A stretch of DNA of 64,000 nt, taken from positions 496,001 to 560,000 of the forward strand of contig NZ_JAILYJ010000002.1 of the NCBI RefSeq assembly GCF_019793465.1. The letters are read 5' to 3'. Positions 8,542-16,595 of the stretch are shown here, one piece after another. The notes beneath the pieces were generated by a model. It ran no database searches, was not told where the DNA came from, and saw only the letters and a program-made list of their open reading frames with translations. How positions within the stretch are numbered: the stretch's first letter is position 1; each line of letters opens with the position of its first letter. This DNA is from Rhizobium croatiense. GTDB taxonomy: Bacteria; Pseudomonadota; Alphaproteobacteria; Rhizobiales; Rhizobiaceae. Made by a program: the position numbers and the translations under genes.

Positions 8542-9177
8542 TCAGGCGCTCTTCCAACCCTGCCAGAGGCTAAGCGCGGAGACCGCGACCAGAAGCAGCC
8601 CGGCGCAGCGACCGACAAAGGCCGTCGCATCGGGATTGGCGACGAGAAGGTCGCGGCTGCGGCCGGCGGTCATCGCCAGCGTGCCGTAAATGGCGAACTG
8701 CGTCGCGACCGTCATGGCACCCATGATCAGGCCCTGCATCCAGACCGGGCCGTATTCCGGCCTCAGGAACTGCGGATAGACGGCGAACATGAAGATATAG
8801 GCCTTGGGATTGACCAGACAGGTGACGGCGCCCTGGTGGAAAGCGCGCCAGCCGGAGCCCGCCGTTGCCGGCCCGACCGCCTCAACGGTGATCGAGCTGC
8901 GCATCAGCGAAATGCCGATCCAGATCATATAGGCGACGCCGGCAAAGAGCAGCACGTTGAACAGCTGCGGCAGCATGGTGACAAGCACACCGACGCCGGC
9001 CGCGCCATAGGCGGAGTGCACGGCGCCGCCGGCCATGATGCCCCCGGTTGCCGCCAGCCCCCGCCGGATACCGCCGGTCAGCGCATTGGCGAGCACGAAG
9101 AGCATGTCCATGCCCGGCACGATGATGATGCCGAAGAGAAGGGTGAAGAAGAGCCAGAGGTTTTCATGGTAGTTCAT
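8542..9177 (-). CDS. LysE/RhtB-family amino-acid exporter
   Basis: Inner-membrane efflux protein of 211 residues with about six hydrophobic segments. It shows the family's N-terminal P-G-(M)-D-M-L-F-V motif near residues 21-28, and a central Q-G-A-V-T-C-L-V-N-P-K-A segment near residues 115-126 that is diagnostic of RhtB-like exporters. Substrates are usually amino acids or related metabolites; which one is unknown. It is transcribed away from the WYL regulator, with a palindrome between them, so control by that regulator is likely. Confidence 0.9.
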   Translation of the reverse strand: MNYHENLWLFFTLLFGIIIVPGMDMLFVLANALTGGIRRGLAATGGIMAGGAVHSAYGAAGVGVLVTMLPQLFNVLLFAGVAYMIWIGISLMRSSITVEAVGPATAGSGWRAFHQGAVTCLVNPKAYIFMFAVYPQFLRPEYGPVWMQGLIMGAMTVATQFAIYGTLAMTAGRSRDLLVANPDATAFVGRCAGLLLVAVSALSLWQGWKSA

Positions 9178-9263
9178 GTCAGTTACCGCCTTGGGTTCTG
9201 CGAGCCGTTTTGAAAGACCCTGATTGATTTCAATCCGATAGGCGGCTCTATACGCAAACCCAA

Positions 9264-9281
9264 CTGACAGTGTATTGTCAG
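9264..9281. promoter_or_regulatory. Probable WYL-regulator operator
   Basis: CTGACA, six bases, TGTCAG is a perfect inverted repeat between the divergent LysE and WYL-regulator genes, 24 bases before the regulator's ATG. It is the only clear dyad in that spacer. Confidence 0.65.
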
Positions 9282-9305
9282 GAGCGTGACGGATGGAGAG
9301 GCAAA

Positions 9306-9995
9306 ATGCGCAAGGCCTCGCGGCTTTTCGAGATCATTCAGATCCTGCGGCTCGCCAGAAAACCGATGACGGCGGCTGTGATGGCCGAGACGCTCGAAGT
9401 GACGGTGCGCTCGATCTATCGCGATATCGCCGCCCTGCAGGCGATGCGGGTGCCGATCGAGGGCGGGCGCGGCATCGGCTATATCATGCGGCCGGGCTTC
9501 GACCTGCCGCCGCTGATGTTTTCGATCGAGGAAATGGAGGCGATCGTGCTGTCGCTGGCGCTGCTCGAACGCACGGCCGACGAGGAGCTGAAGCAGGCGG
9601 CGCGCCGGGTCAACCAGAAGATCGCCGGGGCCGTGCCGGCGCCGCTGCGCCAGGCGATGGACAATAAGGCGCTTTATGCCTGGGGCTCCGCGCAGCCGAC
9701 CGGCTTCGACCTCGCGATCGTGCGCCGGGCGATCCGCGACGAACGCAAGCTGATGCTCGCCTACCGCGACGAACTCGGCCGCGGAAGCGAGCGGACGATC
9801 CAGCCGATCGCGCTGATCTATTATTCGCAGACCGCCAATATCGTCGCCTGGTGCGAGTTGCGCCAGGCCATCCGCAATTTCCGCAGCGACCGGGTGGAGC
9901 GCTGCGCGGCGAGTGACGATTTCTTCAAAGGCGACGGCGACAGGCTGCGGGAGCTTTGGACGAGTGGGTGGGCGGAGAAGGCTGTGGCGGGGTAA
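9306..9995 (+). CDS. YafY-type HTH/WYL transcriptional regulator
   Basis: DNA-binding protein of 229 residues. The N-terminal HTH_11 domain (1-60: RLFEIIQILRLARKPMTAAV...SIYRDIAALQ) is followed by a WYL effector domain (about 130-215) with the signature region AIVRRAIRDERKLMLAYRD and W-C-E-L-R. The ATG at 9306 follows GGAGAGG, so I place the start there and not at 9270. It is divergent from a LysE exporter and likely controls it and itself. The ligand is unknown; WYL domains commonly sense small molecules or nucleic acid. Confidence 0.9.
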   Translation: MRKASRLFEIIQILRLARKPMTAAVMAETLEVTVRSIYRDIAALQAMRVPIEGGRGIGYIMRPGFDLPPLMFSIEEMEAIVLSLALLERTADEELKQAARRVNQKIAGAVPAPLRQAMDNKALYAWGSAQPTGFDLAIVRRAIRDERKLMLAYRDELGRGSERTIQPIALIYYSQTANIVAWCELRQAIRNFRSDRVERCAASDDFFKGDGDRLRELWTSGWAEKAVAG

Positions 9996-10144
9996 CGAGC
10001 AGAGCGTTTGTGCGAACAGGTCTGGCAGCGCTTGAGGCACGAGCAGGAGGTCAATGTCATGCGACACCAGAGAGCGTCTTTCACAGGCTTCACCGCCACG
10101 CTCCTGACACGCCAGACCCAGGGGACTGCCGACATTTGCCCCAC

Positions 10145-10237
10145 CCTCCGTCATCCTCGGGCTTGACCCGAGGATCCACGCCGACCTCCATCAGCAGCGG
10201 GCATGGATCCTCGGCTCAAGGCCGAGGATGACGGAGG
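10145..10237. repeat. Long inverted repeat, family D (copy 1)
   Basis: CCTCCGTCATCCTCGG at 10145-10160 and its exact complement at 10222-10237 bound two smaller hairpins of the form CTCGG..TTGA..CCGAG. A related copy lies at 37606-37713. The remaining spacer 9996-10144 and 10238-10393 shows no coding or regulatory feature that I can support. Confidence 0.7.
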
Positions 10238-10393
10238 ATGGGGTTGCGTCCCGCCAAACTCACCGTTGGCGGGTTGGGCGCTTCTTCGGAGAGGCACCCC
10301 GAATATCTCGGTCAATTTCTGTTATAGAGCCGGTAAAGGCAGAGCATGACGTAAGGAGGAGTTGGCCAACTTTTATCGGCAGTCCCACCCAGC

Positions 10394-11239
10394 CTAATAA
10401 ACCAGCGTCCGGCTCTCTTCCCGGCCGAATCCGCGGATTTCGATGTGGGCGGCATAGACCTCGACAATCGCGAAGGCGTTTTCGCTTTCGGTGTCGACCA
10501 CGCCCTTGAAATTGACGAAGTGGCAGGCGCCGGCCTTGCCGTAATTGCCGACGTGGTCGTGACCATTGAGATAGGCGACGACATTGGCCTGCGCAGCGAG
10601 CAGCGCGACGATACGCTCGCTGTCCCACATGCCGTGCTCGCTGGGCGGATGCACGGGATAGTGATTCATGACGATCACCTTTTCGCCGGCCTCGCCCGCT
10701 TTGGCGATTTCATCGGCCAGCCAGGCGAACTGCGCGTCGCTCAGCGCGGCATTCCAGCGATGTGCATTCCTGGCGCCGTTCTCCTCCAGCTCGGCCAGCA
10801 TTTGCGCGGCGAGCGCGCGATGCGGATGGCCTTCGGGCGGCGCGAAGGTGCTGACCTCATTGCCGTCGAGCACGATGAAGCGCCAGCCATGACGCGAGAA
10901 GCTGTAATAGGGCGATGGCATGCCGAGGCGTGTGGCGATTTCGGAGAGATGCCCCGCGGAGACGGAGAAATCGTGGTTGCCGAGCAGGAAGAGCGCCTCG
11001 TGCCTGAGCTTTTCATAGACCGGCAGGATATCGTCGAAGCTTGAAAAGCTGCGGTCGATGACATCTCCGAGCGTCACCACGAAGCTCAATTCCCAGCCGT
11101 TGAAAACCTCGATCGCCTCGGCGACCTTGGCGAGGCTGTTGGCGTAGTAGCGGTCCATGACCGCATGCGGAGGGATGGCCGCATATTGCGGGTCGGCGAT
11201 GACGCCGAAGCGGAACAGGGGAAGAGCGGAGGAGGACAT
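10394..11239 (-). CDS. Metallophosphoesterase, ADP-ribose/CDP-alcohol diphosphatase-like
   Basis: Calcineurin-fold hydrolase of 281 residues with all dimetal motifs in order: FGVIADPQY (D-P-Q variant of D-x-H), LGDVIDR, LLGNHDF, VIVMNHYPVHP and NGHDHVGNYG. The D-P-Q replacement and C-terminal N-G-H-D-H are typical of the Mn-dependent ADP-ribose/CDP-alcohol diphosphatase subgroup. That suggests cleavage of ADP-ribose or CDP-choline-like substrates, though this is family inference. The start at 11239 has GGAGGAGG-like purines in the first codons only; the longer frame from 11734 runs antisense to sodB and is rejected. Confidence 0.85.
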   Translation of the reverse strand: MSSSALPLFRFGVIADPQYAAIPPHAVMDRYYANSLAKVAEAIEVFNGWELSFVVTLGDVIDRSFSSFDDILPVYEKLRHEALFLLGNHDFSVSAGHLSEIATRLGMPSPYYSFSRHGWRFIVLDGNEVSTFAPPEGHPHRALAAQMLAELEENGARNAHRWNAALSDAQFAWLADEIAKAGEAGEKVIVMNHYPVHPPSEHGMWDSERIVALLAAQANVVAYLNGHDHVGNYGKAGACHFVNFKGVVDTESENAFAIVEVYAAHIEIRGFGREESRTLVY

Positions 11240-11282
11240 GGGGCGTGATAGGTTCGGCCGGTAACAAGGATGTGACGACGGG

Positions 11283-11323
11283 ATGCTAAAACGAACACCC
11301 GGCGCTCGGGAGAACGCCGGGTG
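11283..11323 (-). terminator. Intrinsic terminator downstream of sodB
   Basis: CACCCGGCG at 11296-11304 pairs perfectly with CGCCGGGTG at 11315-11323. On the minus strand the stem is followed by TTCGTTTTAG, giving a standard hairpin plus T-rich tail. Confidence 0.75.
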
Positions 11324-11376
11324 CAAGATCAAAGAGGCCAAGACATCGCCGCGGATGGCGGCAAGTCCGGTGCCGC

Positions 11377-11979
11377 TTACTTCGTGGCTTCTTCGTAGCG
11401 TTCCAGGACGTAGTCCCAGTTGATCAGGCTGTCGACGAAGGCCTCGAGATATTTCGGGCGGGCGTTGCGATAGTCGATGTAATAGGAGTGTTCCCAGACG
11501 TCGACGCCGAGGATCGGCGTGGCGCCGTGGACGAGTGGGTTTTCGCCGTTCGGGGTCTTGGAGATTTCGAGCTTGCCGTTCTTGACGGAAACCCAGGCCC
11601 AGCCGGAGCCGAACTGGGTAGCGCCGGCATTGGCGAAATCGGCCTTGAACTTGTCGTAGCCGCCGAGATCGGAGGCGAAAGCCGCTTCGAGCTTGCCCGG
11701 CAGCTTGTTGCCGCCGCCGCCCTTCTTCATCCACTTCCAGAAATGGATGTGGTTGTAGTGCTGCGCGGCGTTGTTGAAGAGGCCGGCATTGGTGCCGAAG
11801 GACTTCTTCACGACGTCTTCGAGCGACAGATCCGAAAGGCCGGCTTCGGCGGCGAGCTTGTTGCCGTTGTCGACATAGGCCTTATGGTGCTTGTCGTGGT
11901 GAAACTCCAGCGTTTCCTTCGACATGAAGGGGGCAAGGGCTTCGTAATCATAGGGAAGTTCAGGCAATTCGAAAGCCAT
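11377..11979 (-). CDS. sodB: Iron/manganese superoxide dismutase
   Basis: Cytosolic enzyme of 200 residues that dismutates superoxide to peroxide and oxygen. The metal ligands are visible in the expected order: His in H-H-D-K-H-H near residue 27, His in Q-H-Y-N-H near 78, and Asp/His in DVWEHSYYIDY near 160-164. Gly/Gln patterns around FGSGWAWV fit the Fe/Mn superfamily; Fe versus Mn preference cannot be settled by eye. ATG 11979 is preceded by GAGGAGA. The gene stands alone with its own terminator. Confidence 0.95.
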   Translation of the reverse strand: MAFELPELPYDYEALAPFMSKETLEFHHDKHHKAYVDNGNKLAAEAGLSDLSLEDVVKKSFGTNAGLFNNAAQHYNHIHFWKWMKKGGGGNKLPGKLEAAFASDLGGYDKFKADFANAGATQFGSGWAWVSVKNGKLEISKTPNGENPLVHGATPILGVDVWEHSYYIDYRNARPKYLEAFVDSLINWDYVLERYEEATK

Positions 11980-12192
11980 GTCAGATCTCCTCTTGGCAAT
12001 AGATTGCGTCATCGGCAGGTGAGGCGGAACATAGGAGGGGAACGGGGGAGAGGCAACCGGCGAAATATCAAAAAACGACCGGCCGGAGGAAAATTTGCCT
12101 CAGTTTCAGAGCTGGAATCGCACGCTCAAATCGCCTGACATACCCGCGCGGAGAACCGCTTCGAGCGCAACGCACAACAAGGGAGATCCGAT

Positions 12193-12519
12193 ATGAACAG
12201 GAATATAATCCAGCTTCCGGCCGCAGCAGCGCTTGCTTGTCTCGCAGGCGCGGCCCATGCCTCCTCCGACGAGGCCTGGCAGCAGTTCGCGGCCGATGTC
12301 GAGGCCAAATGCAGGAAGGCGGCGGTCGCGCTGGAGAAGCCTGTCGTCAGTGTCGATCCTTTCGGCACCTCCCATTACGGGCTCGCTTTGGTGACGGGAA
12401 AGCCGAAAGGCGCCAAGGGGCTCGTCGCCCAGATCTGCGTCTATGACAAGCAGGAAAAGTCGGTCGAGATCGGCAGCGCGATGGATGCCAAGAAGATGGG
12501 GCTGGCGCCGGCCAAATAG
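12193..12519 (+). CDS. Small exported protein of unknown function
   Basis: Protein of 108 residues with a clear signal peptide (1-24: N-terminal R, hydrophobic AAAALACLAG, cleavage after AHA). The mature part is acidic/basic mixed with two cysteines (CRKAA and QICVYD), which could form a disulphide in the periplasm. AAGGGAG precedes the ATG. I do not recognise a named domain. It lies alone between sodB (divergent) and a methyltransferase gene. Confidence 0.75.
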   Translation: MNRNIIQLPAAAALACLAGAAHASSDEAWQQFAADVEAKCRKAAVALEKPVVSVDPFGTSHYGLALVTGKPKGAKGLVAQICVYDKQEKSVEIGSAMDAKKMGLAPAK

Positions 12520-12602
12520 CCGGCCGCCGTCACGGTTTGCGACTCCAGTCACATTCCGAGCGGAACCCAAGCCCACCCTTAGGAGTTGACGTTCCGGGTT
12601 TT

Positions 12603-12642
12603 TAGAGCGCCGTGCGTCTGTGAGAGGCGCCGAGGCGCTCTA
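12603..12642. repeat. Intergenic stem-loop repeat
   Basis: TAGAGCGC and GCGCTCTA, 24 bases apart, form the ends of an imperfect hairpin. It is followed by the phrase GATTCCGATTCTT near 12677-12692, which accompanies this hairpin type in many rhizobial spacers (known pattern, not checked). It lies 73 bases before the methyltransferase start. Confidence 0.55.
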
Positions 12643-12714
12643 TGTTTGTGATAAATGCATGATCGTTTTCAAAATTGATTCCGATTCTTGGGGTTGTGCG
12701 CAGGAGGCTTAGGC

Positions 12715-13368
12715 ATGTCGGAACTTCGCAACCGGGCGGAAGATCAGCAGAAAATCTATCAGCGCTGGGCACCGGTCTATGACCGCGTCTACCGCGGCAT
12801 CCTGCGCGACGGCCACCGCAAGCTTGCCGCCCTTGCCGCTGCGGCCGGCACCGATATTCTGGAAATCGGCGTCGGCACCGGCCTGACGCTCGGGCACTAT
12901 CCCAGCCGTTGCCGGGTGACCGGCATCGACATTTCCGAACATATGATCGCCCGGGCGCGCGAAAAGGTACGGCGCGAAAAGCTGCAGCATGTCCGGGCGC
13001 TCGAGGTGATGGATGCGCATGCGCTCGCCTTTGCCGACCAGTCTTTCGACGTGGTCTGCCTGCCCTTCGTCATCACGCTCATTCCCGAGCCCGAGCGGGC
13101 GCTGGACGAATGCGCCCGGGTGCTGCGGCCGGGCGGCGAAATCATCCTGGCGAGCAAGCTCGGCGACGGCGCCGGCCTACAGGGCGCAATCGAAGCGGCG
13201 GTGGCGCCGCTGGTGCGCCACATCGGCTGGTCCTCCGCCTTCCGCATCCACCGCATCATCGCCTGGGCCGAGCGTCGCGGCGATTTTTCCGCGGCCGATA
13301 TTCTGCCGGTCTTTCCGAACGGCTTTTTCAAGATCGTGCGGTTGAAGCAGCGCGGACTTTCCGCCTGA
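12715..13368 (+). CDS. Class I SAM-dependent methyltransferase, PmtA-like
   Basis: Protein of 217 residues with the Rossmann-type SAM fold: motif I ILEIGVGTGLTL near residue 45, the acidic ribose-binding end of strand 2 (GIDISEHMI), and motif post-I to III (CARVLRPGGEIILAS). The start YQRWAPVYDRVYRGI is characteristic of UbiE/PmtA-type enzymes. A phosphatidylethanolamine N-methyltransferase role (phosphatidylcholine synthesis) is plausible for rhizobia but is not proven by sequence. CAGGAGG precedes ATG 12715; the TTG start at 12688 overlaps that site. A TSUP permease gene follows 57 bases later. Confidence 0.82.
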   Translation: MSELRNRAEDQQKIYQRWAPVYDRVYRGILRDGHRKLAALAAAAGTDILEIGVGTGLTLGHYPSRCRVTGIDISEHMIARAREKVRREKLQHVRALEVMDAHALAFADQSFDVVCLPFVITLIPEPERALDECARVLRPGGEIILASKLGDGAGLQGAIEAAVAPLVRHIGWSSAFRIHRIIAWAERRGDFSAADILPVFPNGFFKIVRLKQRGLSA

Positions 13369-13425
13369 GCAAAAAAAAATCCCGCATCGTGGATTCTGAT
13401 GCTACCGTTCGTCAGAGGGGACTGC

Positions 13426-14157
13426 ATGACATCGGATATCTTCTTCTTCATCGCCGTCGGCTTCTGCGCCCAGATCGTCGACGGCGCGCTCGGCATGGCC
13501 TTCGGCGTGCTGTCGACGACGAGTCTGCTGGCTTTCGGGGTGCCGGCCGCCAATGCCAGCGCCATGACGCATGTGACCGAAATGTTCACGACGGCAGCAT
13601 CCGGCCTGTCGCATGCCTATCACCGCAATATCGACTGGCGGCTGGTGGCGCGGCTGGCTCCGGCCGGCATGATCGGCGGCGCGATCGGCGCCTATCTGCT
13701 GGCCAATGTCGACGGCAAGGTGATCGAGCCCTTCGTGTCGGCCTATCTGATCGCGATCGGCTTGTTGATTCTCTACAAAGCCTTTCGGCCGCCGGGCAGG
13801 CGCGAGGTGCGCGACTGGGCCGTGCCGCCCGTCGGGCTTTGCGGCGGCATCCTCGATGCGATCGGCGGCGGCGGATGGGGACCGGTCGTCACCAGCACGC
13901 TCGTCGGGCGCGGCCATGATCTCAAGCGGGTGATCGGCTCGACCAATTTCACCGAATTCGCGGTGACCCTGACGATTTCGCTGACCTTCATCCTGACGCT
14001 CGGCTGGTCGGAGCTCAATTCGGCGATCGGCCTGATCATCGGCGGCGTCGTCGCCGCCCCGTTCGGCGCCATCCTCGTCAAGCGGCTGCCGGTGCGGGCG
14101 CTGATGGTGGCGGTCTCGATGATCATCATCACGACCTCGGCAATACGGCTCCTGTAA
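13426..14157 (+). CDS. TauE/SafE (TSUP) family membrane permease
   Basis: Integral membrane protein of 243 residues with about seven to eight helices and the two family repeats. The first starts IVDGALGMAFGV and the second GGILDAIGGGGWGPVVTSTLV, where the G-G-G-G-W-G-P element is a family hallmark. TSUP proteins move sulphite, sulphonates or other small anions; the substrate here is unknown. GAGGGG precedes ATG 13426. It may be co-transcribed with the methyltransferase upstream (57-base gap). Confidence 0.88.
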   Translation: MTSDIFFFIAVGFCAQIVDGALGMAFGVLSTTSLLAFGVPAANASAMTHVTEMFTTAASGLSHAYHRNIDWRLVARLAPAGMIGGAIGAYLLANVDGKVIEPFVSAYLIAIGLLILYKAFRPPGRREVRDWAVPPVGLCGGILDAIGGGGWGPVVTSTLVGRGHDLKRVIGSTNFTEFAVTLTISLTFILTLGWSELNSAIGLIIGGVVAAPFGAILVKRLPVRALMVAVSMIIITTSAIRLL

Positions 14158-14172
14158 CCGCCTCAGCCGCGA

Positions 14173-14514
14173 TCAGAGATTCCGCCCGAAATAGACCTCC
14201 ACGGAGGCGATTTTGTCGCCGCGGAAGCGCAGGCTTTCCATATTGCCGAAGCTGCCGCCGTCCAGTTTTTCGGCGCGGTAGCGAACGACTGCCTCCTCGC
14301 CGTCGACGGCCAGGAATTCGATGTGGATATCGCGGAAGAACGGTTCCTTCGGCCAGCAACGCTCGAAATAGGTCGCCCGGTCGATGTGATCGTCGCGCGG
14401 ACTGGAGAAGGTGAAATCCTCCGTCAGCATGGCGCCGACTTTGTCCTTGCGGTCGTCGAGATAGGCGGCGTAGAGATCGCGAACTGTCTGTTGCCTCGTG
14501 TGCATGTCGCTCAC
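14173..14514 (-). CDS. SnoaL-like (NTF2-fold) small protein, GTG start
   Basis: Protein of 113 residues with the cone-shaped NTF2/SnoaL pattern: TVRDLYAAYLDDRKDKVGAMLTEDFTFSSP, then a conserved FFRDIHIEFLAVDGEEAVVRYR strand pair. Family members are isomerases, hydrolases or ligand carriers; no catalytic assignment is possible. The GTG at 14514 is best because GGAGG sits eight bases upstream; ATG 14505 is internal. A perfect inverted repeat just upstream probably controls it. Confidence 0.78.
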   Translation of the reverse strand: MSDMHTRQQTVRDLYAAYLDDRKDKVGAMLTEDFTFSSPRDDHIDRATYFERCWPKEPFFRDIHIEFLAVDGEEAVVRYRAEKLDGGSFGNMESLRFRGDKIASVEVYFGRNL

Positions 14515-14531
14515 GGCAATATCCTCCGATT

Positions 14532-14554
14532 ACTGATTGCACCGCGCAATCAGT
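14532..14554. promoter_or_regulatory. Operator-like perfect inverted repeat
   Basis: ACTGATTGC, five bases, GCAATCAGT lies 18 bases upstream of the SnoaL-like GTG and 57 bases before the divergent MFS gene. The cognate regulator is not identified in the window; the TetR gene at 15862-16479 has a different palindrome. Confidence 0.65.
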
Positions 14555-14610
14555 CTAGCACTTTTACCTGAGATGATCCAGATTGCGGCTCAACTGCGCC
14601 GGCAGGATCG

Positions 14611-15900
14611 ATGCCGAGGCAAGGAATGACCCATACGCAATTGGACGCGGCGAGCGCCAGCGCAGGCTCAATCTACTGGAAGCGCAATCTCGCCGTCTCG
14701 CTGATCGGCTCCTTCACGACAATCGTGGCGATGACACTGCTGCTGCCCTTCCTGCCGCTCTATGTCGAGGAACTCGGTGTCAGCGATCATGCGGCGATCG
14801 TGCAGTGGTCGGGCATCGCCTATGGTGCCACCTTCTTCGCCGCGGCTCTTGTCGCGCCGCTCTGGGGCCGGCTCGGCGATATCTATGGCCGCAAGCTGAT
14901 GCTGGTGCGCGCCAGTCTCGGCATGACGGTGGCGATCTCGCTGATGGGCATGGCCGGCAATGTCTGGCAGCTGGTGGCGCTGCGCCTCTTCGTCGGCCTG
15001 GCCGGCGGCTATGCCTCCGGCTCGATGGTGCTGGTGGCGACGCAGACGCCGAAGGAGCGCTCGGCCTGGGCGCTCGGCGTGCTTTCCTCCGGCATCATGG
15101 CCGGCAATCTCGTCGGACCGCTCATCGGCGGGGCGCTGCCGCCTGTCATCGGCATTCGCGGCACGTTTCTCGCCGCCGGCAGCATGATTTTCCTCGCCTT
15201 TCTCGCCACGATCCTGCTGATCAAGGAGGAGAAAACACCGGCCCGCAAACAGGCGGCCAAGGCGAGCGGCGGCTGGAAAGCCATCAGCGACAAGCGGCCT
15301 GTCGTCGCCATGCTGGCGACCGGCCTGCTGTTGATGTTCGCCAATATGTCGATCGAGCCGATCATCACCGTCTATGTCGCGCAGATCGTGCCGGTCGCAA
15401 CTGAGGTGACGATGATCTCGGGCCTCGTGATGTCGGCCGCCGCCCTCGGCAGCATTCTCTCGGCCTCCTGGCTCGGAAGGCTTGCCGACAGGATCGGTCA
15501 CTGGCCAGTCATTGCAGGCGCGCTCGCCGTCGCCGGGCTGCTGCTGATCCCGCAGGCCTTCGTCACCAGCTCCTGGCAGCTGATCGTCCTGCGCTTCCTG
15601 ATGGGCGCCGCCCTCGGCGGGCTGCTGCCCTGCATTGCTGCCGTCATCCGCCACAGCGTGCCCGATAGCGCGGCCGGCAGCATTCTCGGACTTTCGATCT
15701 CCTCGCAATATGTCGGCCAGGTGGCCGGCCCCGTCCTCGGCGGCTTCGTCGGCGGCCATATCGGCATGCGGGCGGTCTTCCTCGGCACCGCGGTGCTGCT
15801 TGTCGCCGGTGCGGCCTATGCCTGGATGGTGCGGCCCAGGACGACTGAGGCCGGATCGGGATCAGCTGCGCGCGCTGCCGCAGATCAGCTCGACGCCTGA
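14611..15900 (+). CDS. MFS drug/metabolite exporter
   Basis: Major facilitator protein of 429 residues with twelve predicted helices. The loop 2-3 motif is well formed (APLWGRLGDIYGRKLML, residues about 85-101), and the repeat in the second half reads SASWLGRLADRIG. Helix 5 has the antiporter motif C-like stretch LSSGIMAGNLVGPLIGG, which points to an efflux pump. The start is uncertain between ATG 14611 (GGCAGGA upstream) and ATG 14626. The last 39 bases overlap the 3' end of the convergent tetR gene. Confidence 0.9.
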   Translation: MPRQGMTHTQLDAASASAGSIYWKRNLAVSLIGSFTTIVAMTLLLPFLPLYVEELGVSDHAAIVQWSGIAYGATFFAAALVAPLWGRLGDIYGRKLMLVRASLGMTVAISLMGMAGNVWQLVALRLFVGLAGGYASGSMVLVATQTPKERSAWALGVLSSGIMAGNLVGPLIGGALPPVIGIRGTFLAAGSMIFLAFLATILLIKEEKTPARKQAAKASGGWKAISDKRPVVAMLATGLLLMFANMSIEPIITVYVAQIVPVATEVTMISGLVMSAAALGSILSASWLGRLADRIGHWPVIAGALAVAGLLLIPQAFVTSSWQLIVLRFLMGAALGGLLPCIAAVIRHSVPDSAAGSILGLSISSQYVGQVAGPVLGGFVGGHIGMRAVFLGTAVLLVAGAAYAWMVRPRTTEAGSGSAARAAADQLDA

Positions 15901-16479
15901 GCGGGCGATTGCCTCCAGCGTCTCGCGGCTGTCGCCGGCGCGGGCGCGCACGGCGAGCGAATGCATGACGGCGGAGGCGAGCCTTGCCAGCATCTGCGGA
16001 TCGGCGCTCTCGGGAAGCTCGCCGCGTTCGACGGCAAGGCGCATGCGCTTTTCGATCTCGCCGTCGAAATCGCTGAGGCTGCGGCCAAGCACCTCGCGGA
16101 CCCGTTCACGCTCGACCGCCTCGACCGTTGCCGTGCCGATCAGCAGACAGCCGCGCGCGGCCGTTTCACCGTGCAGATAGACCGCCAGCGCGCCTTCATA
16201 GACGCGGGCGAGATTGTCGCGCAGCGGCAGCGACGGGTCGAGCGCCTGGGCCAGCGCATACATGCCGTCCTGCCGATACCCCTCTAACGTATCGAGATAG
16301 AGGTCCTCCTTGTCGCCGAAGGCGCCGTAGAGGCTCGGGCGGTTGAGGTTGGTCGCCGCACTCAGATTGTCGAGCGAGGCGGCGGCAAAACCCCTGTCCC
16401 AGAAGACGTCCCGCGCCTTGGCGAGCGTTGCCTTGGCGTCGAAGGCCCTCGGGCGGCCGCGCTTCTTCTCATCCTTCAT
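15862..16479 (-). CDS. TetR-family transcriptional repressor
   Basis: Protein of 205 residues. The N-terminal HTH (residues about 18-62) reads ARDVFWDRGFAAASLDNLSAATNLNRPSLYGAFGDKEDLY, a textbook TetR pattern, followed by a helical ligand domain of the AcrR C-terminal 39-like kind. It is divergent from a GST gene across an imperfect 19-bp inverted repeat, so it likely represses gst and itself. Its 3' end overlaps the convergent MFS gene by 39 bases. Inducer unknown, possibly an electrophile handled by the GST. Confidence 0.9.
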   Translation of the reverse strand: MKDEKKRGRPRAFDAKATLAKARDVFWDRGFAAASLDNLSAATNLNRPSLYGAFGDKEDLYLDTLEGYRQDGMYALAQALDPSLPLRDNLARVYEGALAVYLHGETAARGCLLIGTATVEAVERERVREVLGRSLSDFDGEIEKRMRLAVERGELPESADPQMLARLASAVMHSLAVRARAGDSRETLEAIARSGVELICGSARS

Positions 16480-16483
16480 ATTT

Positions 16484-16537
16484 TGTACCGTTTCGCATTA
16501 AATTCTTGACGAAGGTTATTTTATGCGAAACAGTACA
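16484..16537. promoter_or_regulatory. TetR operator region: 19-bp arms in inverted orientation
   Basis: Left arm 16484-16502 (TGTACCGTTTCGCATTAAA) and right arm 16519-16537 are inverted copies matching at 17 of 19 positions, separated by 16 bases that contain TTGACG. The arms sit symmetrically between tetR and gst. Either each arm is a site or both bind a pair of dimers. Confidence 0.75.
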
Positions 16538-16595
16538 GATGTTCAATGACATCGGACAGGCGGGCGCCGACCGCCCGCATGAGAGAGGAATCGCC

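Noticed and set aside
7922..8557. 211-codon minus-strand frame as an intact gene
   Set aside because: No ribosome site, no full domain, three overlapping frames are also open, and LysR similarity is confined to a short end in another frame.
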